Below, in pieces: positions 21,701 to 31,204 of a stretch of 64,000 nucleotides of DNA; the stretch's first letter is position 1; the number at the start of each line of letters is the position of its first letter. Under the pieces are notes generated by a model. That model was given only the letters and a program-made list of their open reading frames with translations, did no database searches and was not told the origin of the DNA. A program made the position numbers and the translations under genes. The stretch is from Eublepharis macularius (lineage: Eukaryota; Chordata; Lepidosauria; Squamata; Eublepharidae): the NCBI RefSeq assembly GCF_028583425.1, contig NC_072796.1:127259464-127323463 (forward strand), given 5' to 3'.

Positions 21701-22495
21701 TACGATTGGTTCCAGTATGGACAGATCAGAGACTTATATAATTCAGACTCTGTAAAGGGAGGTATACGAATAGAGAATTCGGAACTAGAGCAGACCCTTC
21801 TTAAAGAAGATAAGAAAAGAATATCCAAGGTATACCAAGTACTGTTGAAGTGGTATACCGAGGATGAGATAGTTAAAACACAAATGGTGAAATGGGCTAT
21901 AAACTTTAATAAAGAAATAACAATGGAGGCATGGGAATACTTGTGGAAAACTACAATGAAGACAACGACATGTATTAATATCAAAGAGAACATTTATAAA
22001 ATGATCTATCGTTGGTACATGACACCAAAGAAGATTGCGCTAGGGAATTTGAATACTTCTAATAAATGCTGGAAATGTAAGAAGCATGAGGGCTCCCTCT
22101 ATCATATGTGGTGGTCGTGTGAGGTAGCCAGGCAGTACTGGGGGGAAATAATAAGAGAAATGAGTGAAATTTTACAATTTCAAATTAATAAGAACCCAGA
22201 ACTCCTGCTACTGAACTTGGGAATGGAGGGAATTCCAGCCCAACACAGGACGTTGATATTTTATATGACAGCAGCAGCTAGACTTTTGTATGCACAAAAA
22301 TGGAAAGTACAAGAAGTGCCAACTATTGAAGATTGGACTTACAAATTGCTGTATATGGCTGAAATGGACAAGATGACAAGAAAATTGAGAGATCTGGACT
22401 CAGGGCAGTTCAACACAGACTGGGAGAAGCTGAAACAATACCTGGAGAAGAAATGGGAGGTGGGAGGAAAACTGTGGCAGTTTGAGAAATACTGA
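18734..22495 (+). CDS. ORF2: L1 ORF2 protein (endonuclease + reverse transcriptase)
   Basis: 1,253 residues with no internal stop. The apurinic-type endonuclease spans about 5-232: SWNVNGLN with N11, LQETH with E40, AGDFNG with D140/N142, SRID with D204 and GSDHNP with D228/H229. The reverse transcriptase spans about 480-760: NYRPISLLN (R526), FFFVDAEKAFD with D595, GTRQGCPLSP from 651 and FADD with D697/D698. The C-terminal Cys motif is C1112, C1115, H1124, C1129. All expected catalytic residues are present. The protein nicks target DNA and copies L1 RNA from the nick. Two in-frame ATGs (18734 and 18740) are possible starts; the first overlaps the ORF1 stop as ATGA, suggesting termination-reinitiation. 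Mammalian ORF2p is about 1,275 aa, so length is normal. Confidence 0.96.
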   Translation: MSMECKVLSWNVNGLNSPNKRKNTFHWLLKQKCDIVCLQETHIRKQDAKYLKSGKLGKEYVAASNKKKRGVVLYIKEELQPKFVMRDVEARFVAVECIWNLKRVLVVGLYAPNGAKESFFEDLRKHLDDLAYDQIILAGDFNGVTDLELDKKTTTAQKKRGLLPKLFFELIQQETLEDVWRREYPKSRQFTFYSARHSTLSRIDMIWASKDLALWTKEVEIMPMVGSDHNPIMWKFGKKRKRKAWRINEDLLQERENMEILRRETKFFIQYNVNKEVPTNKVWDAYKAVVRGILMDLNGRARKKKEEKRQEIEEKIKAKEIQLKKRPGKKKVYQEIKILQEQLTAMSNKELEWNLKRLNQKAFEGANKPGKYLAWQLKKKREKKIINKICEDNKTYLEQATISRAFYKFYAKLYNKKEVNKESIASYLEKTKLPEISEAWRNKLNSEVTDEEISKAIQSANLGKAPGPDGLTAKFYKTMANELAPFLKEVMNGVLRDQRIPETWSEANISLIPKEGQDLTNVKNYRPISLLNNDYKIFAKILAERLKGWLSEVIEEEQAGFLPDRQIRDNLRTVINAIEYYDKRCDKEVGFFFVDAEKAFDNLNWDFMFATTEKLQLGERFIRAIKEIYRDQTAAIVVNDELTKKLTISKGTRQGCPLSPLLFILVLEILMIQIRQDDEIRGIKIKDYSYKVRAFADDIMLIVEDPLENMPRVIDKIKEFGDLAGFFINKKKSKILCKNMTKQKQQLLMETTDCEVTSKVKYLGVELTAKNIDLFKNNYEKLWTQIERDLIKWNRLNLSWLGRIAAVKMNVLPRVMFLLQTIPIIRDSKQFEKWQRKISDFVWAGKKPRVKVKVLQDAKERGGMQLPNLRLYHDAICLVWLKEWMTLKNKKLLALEGYKKIFGWHAYLWHDKVKVNSMFLHHFVRRSLYIIWKKYRIYLQEGTPLWVVPYEVIDPRAVDNEQQCLTYKEITKTEASKLRIKTQEELSPNYDWFQYGQIRDLYNSDSVKGGIRIENSELEQTLLKEDKKRISKVYQVLLKWYTEDEIVKTQMVKWAINFNKEITMEAWEYLWKTTMKTTTCINIKENIYKMIYRWYMTPKKIALGNLNTSNKCWKCKKHEGSLYHMWWSCEVARQYWGEIIREMSEILQFQINKNPELLLLNLGMEGIPAQHRTLIFYMTAAARLLYAQKWKVQEVPTIEDWTYKLLYMAEMDKMTRKLRDLDSGQFNTDWEKLKQYLEKKWEVGGKLWQFEKY

Positions 22496-23174
22496 AGTAT
22501 TGAAGTAGAGGGGGGAGACTTTACCGGGGGGAGAAGAGATAAATGTGAATTAATAAGCAGTCAGATTAATAGATTGACATATATATAGATATATATAGGT
22601 TAACAAACAGAACATAGAGAAAATAATTAATTATAAGGACTAAATATAAGGAGCGATTAACTAACAATATTTTCTTTTTTTTCTGACAAGTTTTGTACCA
22701 AACTGAATGTCTGAAGATATAGATGGGTCAAATTGATTGACTACGTGAGGAGAGATATATAGAACTATTATAAAAAGATAGAATGAGTAATATATATAGA
22801 GAATAAGTCAAATTGTTTGATATAAACGAATGTATGATCTATATGGTTTATGATATATAGAAATACCTGAAATTGAAAAATTGGGATAAATTGTTTATCT
22901 AAGATGGAAACAAAGGCTTACAGTTTGGGCATATAATGTTAAAAATAGTTAAGGATGTACTGCTTAGAATAATGGAGAATATATATTTGTTTTAGATAGA
23001 GGAAGCTAATAAAAGTAAGGGAAAGGGGACAAAGGGTTGGAAAGCTGTTGGAAGTCAACAAAAAGGGGGGGAAAGGGAGGGGGTTAGAGATGAAAAAATT
23101 GGGGAAAATTGAATGTAAATGTGGAAATAATGGATTCTAACCCAATAAAAATTTTTCAAAAAAAAAAAAAAAAA
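22496..23174 (+). other. L1 3' UTR, G-rich tract, poly(A) signal and tail
   Basis: The UTR is AT-rich with 'tatatataga' runs. A purine tract follows at 23007-23090, including G runs at 23065-23071, 23075-23077 and 23079-23083 that could form a G-quadruplex, a known feature of L1 3' UTRs. AATAAA lies at 23144-23149 and the A tail at 23158-23174. Confidence 0.85.
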
Positions 23175-23236
23175 GAAACTTCTTGGGAAACCAACACGTG
23201 AAAAACACGTGTCAGGCATCTCGTGTAGTTTCCCTC

Positions 23237-24009
23237 TCTGTCAGGCAGCAGGCATTCTCATGCCTGAATGCAGAGACCCCTAGTGAAACAGATAGTGTTT
23301 AGAGCTGGGTGATGGAGGTAAGAGTTAAAGTATGTTAACATAAGAGAAGAGGGGATAAGTTCAAAAAATGTGATAAACTTTTGGGTCTCGGAGGTTGGCG
23401 TGGGGCTTTGTGTATGTGTGTGTTGAATTGTTTTAAGGAGTCCAGGAAATACTACAAATACTCATTGCATGTTTACCAAATTTTCTCTGGGAAACCCCAC
23501 CTTCTATATTGCTTTTCCTAAACATACATATTAGCTCATCCACATCTGTCCTTAGGTTGCTGCATGGACTTTTCTCTCCATCTTTGCTTCCAAACTGGCA
23601 TGCTGCTTCTTGGATCATCCACATGACAGTTCTCTAATCACCACTTTCCAGGTTTTTCCCATCCTCAGCATGTTCGCTCAGAGGCTCCAGCCAAATGTGA
23701 GAGGCGAATTTGGGTTCAAAAAAACGAGTGCCCACCTGGAACTGCTTCGGACTGCACCAAGAGGGGAGGGACCACTGCCGTGCAGTGGGAGAAAAGGATG
23801 CTGCCTATCCTCATGTTGTTTTTCCTCCCCCCAAAGGGTGCCAATGGGTATTATTTGCTTGCACACTTCCCATGTGCCATTTAAGGGGAGAAACTATGCA
23901 GAGAGAAGGCAGCATCCGTTCCTTCCCCTATGCCATGGTGGTTCCAACCAGCGTTGAGCTTCTGCAATGCACTTTAAAGGAGTTCCTAGCAGGGCACTCC
24001 CTTTTAAAA
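23237..24009. other. Non-genic stretch
   Basis: No gene recognised. Overlapping frames around 23610-24066 on both strands lack domains. Confidence 0.4.
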
Positions 24010-24105
24010 ATGGAGCAAGAGTCCAGTAGCACCTATAAGACTAACACATTTTTTGGTAGGGTATGAGCTTTTGTGAGTCACATTTCACTTCTTCAGTGTA
24101 CAGGG
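24010..24105 (-). mobile_element. Hammerhead-family fragment (family H2), decayed
   Basis: On the minus strand it reads CTGAAGA, then a stem II (agtga...tcac), then AAAA in place of GAAA, then 'gctcatacc' and '...aggtgctactggactcttgctc'. It is related to the fragments at 30.7, 35.1, 46.2, 54.7 and 58.6 kb. The core is mutated, so cleavage is unlikely. A matching 3' half in plus orientation lies at about 24955-25015. Confidence 0.55.
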
Positions 24106-24451
24106 GTCCCCAACATGGTGCCCGCCAACACCTTTCCAGAAGACATATCTCGTCCTTATATTGTATTGCACTTTATTTAATTGTATGAAACGCATTGCTG
24201 TATCTGTATGCTATCTGTACAGGTACTAGCACTTTAGAATCGCTGCTATAACTGAATACAAACTTGTGATTGAGGAAATCGACTACTAGCACTTTGCACT
24301 TTAGAAATTCATGGTTCTACCCTTATTGCATTGCTGGTTTGGTTGCCTGGCAAGATTTACAAATGTTCTTAAGTATTCCTTTGATGCCTCAATGATCACT
24401 TGCTCTCAGTGTTAACATTTGTTCTAGAAAAGATTAATTACAAACAATGCC

Positions 24452-24648
24452 TCTAAATTGGTTGTTGTGGATTTTCCAGGCTATATAGCCGTGGTCTTGG
24501 CATTGTAGTTCCTGATGTTTTGTCAGCAGCTGTGACTGGCATCTTCAGAGGTGTAGCACCGAAAGACAGAGACATCTCGGAAAATCCACAACAAACATCA
24601 TTCTCCAGCCGTGAAAGCCTTCGACAATATATCAACACTTCTAAATTG
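24452..24648. mobile_element. Palindromic Penelope-like element, copy 3
   Basis: The insertion (about 24461-24639) is flanked by tctaaattg at 24452-24460 and 24640-24648 (9 bp). The left arm, read on the minus strand, has CTGAAGA and the stem-II half GCCAG, but the other half and the GAAAC box have decayed (CTGACAAAACATC). CpG-type changes explain most differences from the 2.8-kb copy. The right arm is partial and keeps the 'gaaagccttcgac' tail. Confidence 0.65.
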
Positions 24649-25748
24649 ATTGTACTGTTATCAAAATATGGGTTATTGATTGTATTATTATCAGAATCTG
24701 GGTTATTTTGCTGATTTAGTAATTTGATCACAGCACATGCTAGAATATGAGTCCATCTGTCCTTATATTTCGGAGAGTGGAGTGATTTCAGATGAACTTT
24801 CCTGGATTTAATCAAGACCTAGACTTTCTGTCTCTTTTCCAATGCTGATTTCTCCACACCTACTACCCCTCTGCATATCCCACCTAATCCAATCATGCCT
24901 GCTATTGTCATTCACCGGCTATTGTCATTTACCTGCTATTGCCATTCAGCATCTTATAGGTGCTACTGGACTCTTGCTCTTTTCTGCTGCTACAGACAGA
25001 CTAACACAGCAACCCATCATGATCTATCTCCATGGAAGGCATCACTTTTAAAAATGGCGGTGCATCCCTGGGGTGAACCTGAGAATGCTTGTCACATCTA
25101 GTTGGGATCGCAGACCTGCTTTTTTTCTGGAAGGATGTAATCCAGGTGCGTTAGCACATCATCTGGATGGCAAGGTGTGCATTTCCAAAATTCCCAGCCA
25201 GATGAGTGCCATTTCCCTTCCATCGGCCCTTTACAGTTGTCATTTTCCCTGATGTGCCATTAGAGGATTTCAGGTTAAAAAAAAAAAAAGTAATTGCTAT
25301 AATGGCAGAAAAAATATTGCTGGCAGAGGAAAGTGCACAGAAAACTCCAGCTTGGATTCTCTGTTGCTGGTGTCAATATCTCTGTGCTTGAGGAGGCAAT
25401 GAGTACAATACGGAAAATCTTTGCTTTGTAAATGCAGTCTAATTCACTCTGTGGTTGGTTTGTGAGGTGCCACCGAGGACTGCAGGAAGAAGAATGGTGT
25501 GGGACTGTTTGCTTAATGCCTGATTGAACTAATTGTCTTTTAATGAGGAAAGGAATCTAGAGAAATTGCAAATCATTTTAGAAAAGAGGGCAGACATCCA
25601 ATAAACTGGAGAAAACTGGGGCGTCTGCAGCCAAACAGGATGTAGGGAGGGTAAATTTAATTTGGGAAGCACTGAAGGTACAACTAGTTGCGAGGCAGAT
25701 TGACTGCAGAGAAAGGAGATAACGTTGCTTACAAAACACAGCCTACAA
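24649..25748. other. Non-genic stretch
   Basis: Contains a 12-18 bp tandem 'tgctattgtcattcacc' run at 24899-24950 and the family H2 3' fragment at 24955-25015. No gene recognised. Confidence 0.4.
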
Positions 25749-26075
25749 ATCATAGAATCGAAGGGTTGGAAGGGACCTCCAGGGTCATCTAGTCCAACCC
25801 CCTGCACCATGCAGGAAATTCACTACTACCTTCTCCCCACACCCCCCCCCCAGTGACCCCTGCTTCATGCTCAGAAGACGGCAAAACACCTTCAGGATCC
25901 ATAGCCAAGCTGGCCCAGGGAAAATTGCTTCCTGACCCCAAAGTGGCAATCGGTATTACCTTGGGTATGTAAGAAGGGGCCATGAGAACTAAGCACTGAT
26001 GTGTCCATTCTTGCCCTCCATCTCATGATCTGCCTAGGTTCACAGAATCAACATTGCAACGACTTCTGCTTTAGT
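25749..26075 (-). mobile_element. CR1 LINE 3' fragment
   Basis: 'atcatagaatcgaagggttgg', then 'agggacctccagggtcatct' and 'agtccaaccccctgcaccatg', is the antisense of the amniote CR1 3' region. It continues to 'tctcatgatctgcctaggtt'. It encodes a broken C-terminal RT tail on the minus strand. Confidence 0.8.
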
Positions 26076-26230
26076 CAATGACACTGAATGGAAACTGTTA
26101 ACTATTTGCCACATCATGGCTAATCACGTGGGGCGGGGGGGAGCAAACTAGGAGGACAACAATTCCCGGGGCCCTGGTCACATGGATCTGGGCAAGTCAT
26201 GTGACTAGCTGTCATACAATGTTCAAGTTG

Positions 26231-26501
26231 GGTCTAGGCAGGGCTTTTTTCTGGGAAAAGAGGTGGTGGAACTCAGTGGGTTGCCCTTGGAGAAAATGGT
26301 CACATGGCTGGTGGCCCCGCCCCTGATCTCCAGACAGAGGGGTGCTGAGATTGCCCTCTGTGCCACATGGAGCGGAGGGCAATCTCAGCTCCCCTCTGTC
26401 TGGAGATCAGGGGGCGGGGCCACCGGCCATGTGACCATTTTCAAGAGGTTCCGGAACTCCGTTCCACCGCGTTCCAGCTGAAAAAAAGCCCTGGGTCTGG
26501 G
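26231..26501 (+). mobile_element. hAT-type foldback MITE (cagggcttttttc family), copy 1
   Basis: The body 26239-26493 starts cagggcttttttctggg and ends ctgaaaaaaagccctg. Flanks are ggtctagg and ggtctggg, an 8-bp duplication with one mismatch. Two long inner arms repeat in inverted order ('tggtcacatggc' ... 'gccatgtgacca', and 'ctccagacagagggg' ... 'cccctctgtctggag'). It is non-coding. Confidence 0.82.
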
Positions 26502-27127
26502 CAATCTGAGGAGAGACAGGGAATCTGTGAGTCCTTGGGGGTTTTTTGGGGCAGCCCTAGATACTTATAAAATCATTATGGGTACAAGCTGATAGGCAGC
26601 TAGCTATACAATCAGGCAAATTTCACTGCTGCCCTGCATTCTCTGGAAATTGCAGAGATTTGGTAAAATTTCCTTCACCTATATTGCTGGAAGCTACAGA
26701 CTTCAGCTCTTCACTTGGCAGCACATTATTATAAGCAGCTTTCTAATCCACCATTCAAAATTCTCTCCTACTTTATATTGAAAGCAGTTCAACAGTAATA
26801 TTTTTGAGGAAAGCTTTTGTGCGTATCATAAGAACCCAAGGCAAAATGAAGAAATGCTTAAACAAGAGTAAAATTTGATTATGAAAAAATAATATGAATT
26901 GAAATGGGATAAAATTAATTTTTTTTAAAAAAAATTGTCTGCCTAAAGCCGTATCATAAAGTTTGAGGGCTTGAAGGTAGGATCTAAGGACATCAAAGTA
27001 CTTAACCAGGCCAGATTTCTATAACATGAAGTTCCTTCTCCCCACACACAGAACATCCGACAATGATACAGGTTCACTGAACTTGTGACAAACACACAAA
27101 TACCATTTATTTGACACAGTCAGTCCT
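26502..27127. other. Non-genic stretch
   Basis: AT-rich and without a recognised gene or repeat. Confidence 0.4.
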
Positions 27128-27380
27128 TGTTTGTAGTGCTTAAGAATGGCAGGACTGTAATCTGGAGAACTGGGTTTGATTCCCCACTCCTCTGCTTGTA
27201 GTCAGCTGGGTGACCTTGGGTCAGTCACAGCTCTCTCAGAGCACTCTCTGCCCCACTCACTTCACAGGGTGATTGGCATGAGGATAATAATAACACACTT
27301 TGTAAACTGCTCTAAGTGGGTGTTAAGTTGTCCTGAAGGGTGGTATATAAATCGAATGTTATTCTTATTCTTATTATTAG
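27128..27380 (+). mobile_element. tRNA-derived SINE (family A)
   Basis: The head 'gtagtgcttaagaatggcagg...ctgggtttgattccccac' leads into the shared body and tail 'gtggtatataaatcgaatgttatt'. Confidence 0.8.
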
Positions 27381-27536
27381 GTGCTACCAACTGTAAACAT
27401 TTTGAAGCTTTACAGTTAACAATGGCTAATCCATGAGTGCAGAGTTATCAGAAGCAGCTGATTAGTATAATTTTTATTATTTTATTTACTCCATTTATGT
27501 ATGTGTGTAAGATTCTGTCAAGTCTCAGCTGACTTA

Positions 27537-27688
27537 GTGGCCATTTCCACACACGTTGAATAATGCACTTTCAATGCACTTTCACAACCCTTTTGAAGTG
27601 GATTTTTTGTTCCACACATGGAAAATCAGTTTCAAATGTTCACTAAAGAGTATTGAAAGTGGATTATCCAACGTGTGGAAGCAGCCAT
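27537..27688. mobile_element. MITE (ttccacacacgttg family)
   Basis: The ends 'tggccatttccacacacgttg' and 'ccaacgtgtggaagcagcca' are inverted repeats related to the copies at 1-57 and 3971-4118. It is flanked by tta on each side. It is nested inside the 5S-SINE block. Confidence 0.6.
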
Positions 27689-28077
27689 TAGGGTTCCCAG
27701 GAGCCTGCCAGTGCCAGGTAAACTCCCAGGAGTTTGTCCTGTTGCCTGCCGATCTGCCAGTGATTGGTGGGAGGTGGCAAGCCCCCCAGAAGTTGTCCAC
27801 CACTGACAGGCACCCCAGGAACATGCACAGTGAGCATGCTCCCAGGGAGCATGACAATGTCACTTCCGCAAGTCATGTGCTGGCCACAGGCATGTTCCCA
27901 TGCTTTGCTGGGGCCAATTTGGCCCTAAAAAGAACAGAATTAGCCCCATGCAAAGTGCAGGAGTTTGCTCTGGCTGGCACAATGATACCACTCCCGGAAG
28001 TGACATCATCATACATGCACTGGGAGCACGTCTGTGAGGTAAGTGCTAGGGAGGGTATAGGGACCTGGCAACCCTAC
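27689..28077. repeat. Family G GC-rich repeat
   Basis: Begins gggttcccaggagcc and ends gacctggcaaccctac. It includes 'gacaatgtcacttccgcaag' and 'cccggaagtgacatcatc'. Open frames here are spread over both strands and lack domains. Confidence 0.6.
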
Positions 28078-28325
28078 GACTTATGGTGACCATGCTATAA
28101 GTGCTGGGAGGGTATAGGGACCTGGCAACCCTATGACTTATAATGACCCCTCAAGGTGTTTTCAAGGAAAAAGAGACACAGGTAGTTTGCATTGCCTGGC
28201 TCTGCATAGTGACCCTGGACTTCCTCTGTGGTCTTCCACACATGGACTAACCAGGGTTGACCCTGCTTAGTTTCCAAGATCTGAAATGGGGCTAGCCTGG
28301 GCCATCCAGGCCAGGGTTTTGTTTA

Positions 28326-29667
28326 TACTCTGCTGTTTTCCCCAAGGGGGGACCCGAAGTGGCTTATATCATTTTCCTTTCTTCCATTTTATCTTCACAA
28401 CCATCTTGTGAGGTAGGTTAGATGGAAAGTTTGGCTAGTTTCCAGTAGTATTTTTATAATGTTCAGGCAAGTGGACAAGAAGAGTTGCCTCACTTTCAAG
28501 TTGGCCACACCATTGCTCTACAATGCAATAACATGTCCACATCTGCATCACAGCTGCTGATGACAATTTCTTTAAAACTGTTCTTTTTTTTTTAAAGGGC
28601 CTTTCTTATTGAAAGAACATAGGAAACATTTTATGGTATCCTGTCTTACAGCACTACTAATTTCATGCTTCTGTACATTTTTCTGGTAATGAAGAAGAAA
28701 GAATTCAGTCCTCAAACCTGCATGCGGATATTTGGGGAAGGGTGCAGAATTTGACTTGGAGCTGTGGCACAAATACTGTTAGGAAAAGAAAGCGGAAACA
28801 ACAGAAGGAACCAGAGATAAATCGAATGGAAAAGAACAAGACAAAGGGAGAAGTCAAGGAGTTTTCGGAACAATTTTCTCCTCTCATTGACAAGTCTTTT
28901 TCCCCCCTCCTGATTTTAGAGGGAGCATCCTTCAAACACTGAACGAGCGACAGCAAAAACATTCCAAAAGGTGGGGGCTTGGTGGGGTAATGAAGGCCTG
29001 TAAAATTTGTGAAAGCACAACACAAAAGCTGGTGACATTCTCTTTTTGAGAAGCCAAATCGGCTTTAATTACTGTACTGCAGATGTGTCTTTTAAAGCAC
29101 TCTGCCTGTTGAAGTTTCTTAAGCTGAGAGCGGGTGATGCCGTTCTCACCCATCATTTCCCTTTACCGTTAGAGGCATTGGCCCAAAGCGTGCCTCGCGT
29201 ACGTACAAGAGGTTTGTCGGTGGCTTTCATTTCAAGTGTCAGGGTGTCTCCTTTGGTAAAAGCTGTCAAGTGGGGAAAGGGCTACTCTGAACAAAGCTTA
29301 TATTAGCATCCTGGGAATAACTTTTTTAGTCAGCTGTGTCTTTTTATTTATATTTAATTGTATATATTTCTGCCACATTTGTTTCATTTTGGATACGTTT
29401 AAACAAAGGAAACATGAAATTGCAAAGGGTACATTGGCACACATTCAATTATTGTCTGTACTGAACATGTAAGTGTCATCACAAAAGATACAACGTTCAA
29501 CACAGCCCGCCCATTTTTCATAAAACAATTTTGACTTCGGGGTCCTCTCTCTGTAATTTGATAATGGTTTGGAGTACAGAAGTCAGAAAAGAATGTTCAG
29601 TGGGATAGCTAGGTCTCCACTAAAGGGAGAAGGCAGGGCTTAAACACTGCTTTACATGGATAATAGT
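28326..29667. other. Non-genic stretch
   Basis: A partial SINE body lies near 28370-28430 ('ttttatcttcacaaccatctt'). The rest, including 29330-29580 (AT-rich, repeat-poor), shows no gene. Confidence 0.4.
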
Positions 29668-29800
29668 ACGGTTGCTAGGCTGTGGCCAGCAACCCCTGGG
29701 AGAAATGGGGGGGGGGGCAGGACCTGGCTCACTGACATAATGCTGGTGCAGTGACATCACATCCAGAAAAAGCAGAAGTGACATCATTAGACAATCTAGA
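29668..29800. repeat. Family G fragment
   Basis: 'gctaggctgtggccagcaacc' and 'cagtgacatcacatccag' followed by 'agaagtgacatcatt' match the GC-rich repeat blocks. A related scrap lies at 30105-30180. Confidence 0.45.
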
Positions 29801-30196
29801 ATTTATATAAACCATAGAGTTTTTTGTAAATTCCGTTGGGAAAAAGGGTTAGATCTTTACACTATGGAGTAAAAGCTTAGACTAAACGAGTAATGGAGAT
29901 TCTTGTCCTTCTTTTTGACCTTAGAGAGGAAATCACTTGACCTATTGACCAATAGTAGTTTCTCCGTTTCCTGGGCTTTCAGTTAGATAAGGGTATTGGC
30001 TCTCTGCCAGGTTTCCCTTCCAGGTCAATACAAACAATAGCACACTGGGTAAACACATTAACCCCATAATTACTGAATGTCAGACCTTGCAGCCTATATT
30101 CCAACAAATTCTAGAGTGTCCATGGCATTACTTCAAGTTTTTTTACTGGAAGCGATGACAGCATGTCTGTGAGACTCCAATGCATGCTCTAGTTTG

Positions 30197-30455
30197 CTAG
30201 TTTGGTGTAGTGGTTAAGAGCGTGGGACTCTAATTTGGAGAGCCGGGTTTGATTCCCCACTCCTCCCCTTGATGCCAGTTGGGTGACCTTGGACTGGTCA
30301 CGGCTCTCTGGAGCTCTCTCAGCCCCACCCACCTCACAGGGTGTTTTGTTGTGGGGATAATAATGGCATACTTTGTAAACTGCTCTGAGTGGACATTAAG
30401 TTGTCCTGAAAGGGCGGTATATAAATTGAATATTATTATTAATGTTATTACCGCT
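30197..30455 (+). mobile_element. tRNA-derived SINE (family A)
   Basis: Well preserved: 'tttggtgtagtggttaagagc', 'agccgggtttgattcccc', 'gggtgaccttgg' and 'agttgtcctgaaagggcgg', ending in an ATT/TTA run. Confidence 0.85.
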
Positions 30456-30734
30456 ATTCCATTTCCTCCCACTAGCACCTGAGGCACTGACAGGCAAAGA
30501 ACCAGGATGCTGGGAGGTTTCCTGCTACAGTGGCAAACCTGGCACCTCTGTAGCACAGTTTATCCAAGACGTTGTACAAGTGCAGTCCGGTGGGAAGATG
30601 TTTTTACCCACCAGCCTCACATTTCAATTAGGTCTAAAATGTACAAAGGGGCGAGTCTGTCTTCAAAGGGGAAAATTGATGAGAAGAGAAGAAATGTTTA
30701 CCCTTTCCCCCACTTGACTCTCTTCTGCAATAGG

Positions 30735-30872
30735 ACAGCTGCTTTTGAGTCCAGTAGCACCTTAGAGACCAACAAGATTTTCAGGGTGTAAGCTTTCGAG
30801 AGTCAAAGCTCCCTTCTTCAGACTCTTGAAAGCTTACACCCTGAAAATCTTGTTGGTCTCTAAAGTGTCAAG
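30735..30872. mobile_element. Family H2 palindrome
   Basis: The left arm (minus) 30745-30821 and right arm (plus) 30822-30872 are inverted copies ('accaacaagattttcaggg' and 'ccctgaaaatcttgttggt'). The left arm read on minus has CTGAAGA, a weak stem II and GAAAGC. The cleavage-side half is changed to 'ttacaccc', so the ribozyme is probably dead. Confidence 0.6.
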
Positions 30873-31204
30873 ATTCTCTGGAAAAGTCAATAATGCTAGG
30901 AAAAGTGGAAGGCAGTAGGAAAAGAGGAAGACCTAAAAAGAGATAGCTTGACTCAATAAAAGAAGCCATGTCCTCCAGTTTGCAAGATCTGAGCAAGTCT
31001 GCTAATGATAGGATGTTTTGCAGGTCTTTCCTTCATAGGGTCACTGTAGGTGGGAGGCGACTTGAGGGAACATAACACCCACGCACACAAAGTGCCACTG
31101 GACTCAAATCCTACTGTTTTACTACAAACCAACATGGCAACCCACTTACAAATATTCTGCACTAGGGTTGCCAATTTGGGAAACTCCTGAAGATTTGGAG
31201 GTGT

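Larger units (their letters stand above)
17012..23192 (+). mobile_element. Full-length L1 (LINE-1) retrotransposon with 18-bp TSD
   Basis: The element body is 17030-23174 (6,145 bp). It lies between perfect 18-bp duplications, gaaacttcttgggaaacc, at 17012-17029 and 23175-23192. In order it has a GC-rich 5' UTR (about 913 bp), ORF1, ORF2, an AT-rich 3' UTR with purine/G runs, AATAAA at 23144-23149 and a 17-A tail (23158-23174). Both ORFs are uninterrupted and the duplications show no mismatch. The copy therefore looks young and possibly mobile; activity itself cannot be read from sequence. Confidence 0.95.
16552..23236. mobile_element. Older DNA element interrupted by the full-length L1
   Basis: The terminal inverted repeats are about 50 bp: 16552-16600 (gagggaaactacacgagatg...) against 23187-23236 (...catctcgtgtagtttccctc). 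Removing the L1 and one target duplication leaves about 520 bp. An inner inverted pair, 'cctccctaggaccaagggct' near 16636 and its complement near 16725, adds foldback structure. No transposase is seen. The L1 target site lies at the inner edge of the right TIR. Confidence 0.7.
27512..28325 (-). mobile_element. 5S-rRNA-derived SINE, interrupted by nested elements
   Basis: The two ends are the same SINE: 'ctgtcaagtctcagctgactta' (27515-27536), and 'gacttatggtgacc' through 'aaccagggttgaccctgctt' to 'gggctagcctgggccatcc' (28078-28325). On the minus strand the 28220-28320 part resembles 5S rRNA ('aagcagggtcaaccctggtt'), the pol III promoter source of SINE3-type elements. The inserted block 27537-28077 is flanked by gactta on both sides. 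A roughly 57-bp stretch (28041-28097) is tandemly repeated at 28098-28150. Confidence 0.65.

Noticed and set aside
27556-28089. 177-codon ORF
   Set aside because: It runs through a MITE, a family G repeat and SINE sequence; the frame has no biological unity.
30739-30872. Active hammerhead in this H2 palindrome
   Set aside because: The 3' part of stem III and the cleavage triplet are changed (ttacaccc), so the core is incomplete.
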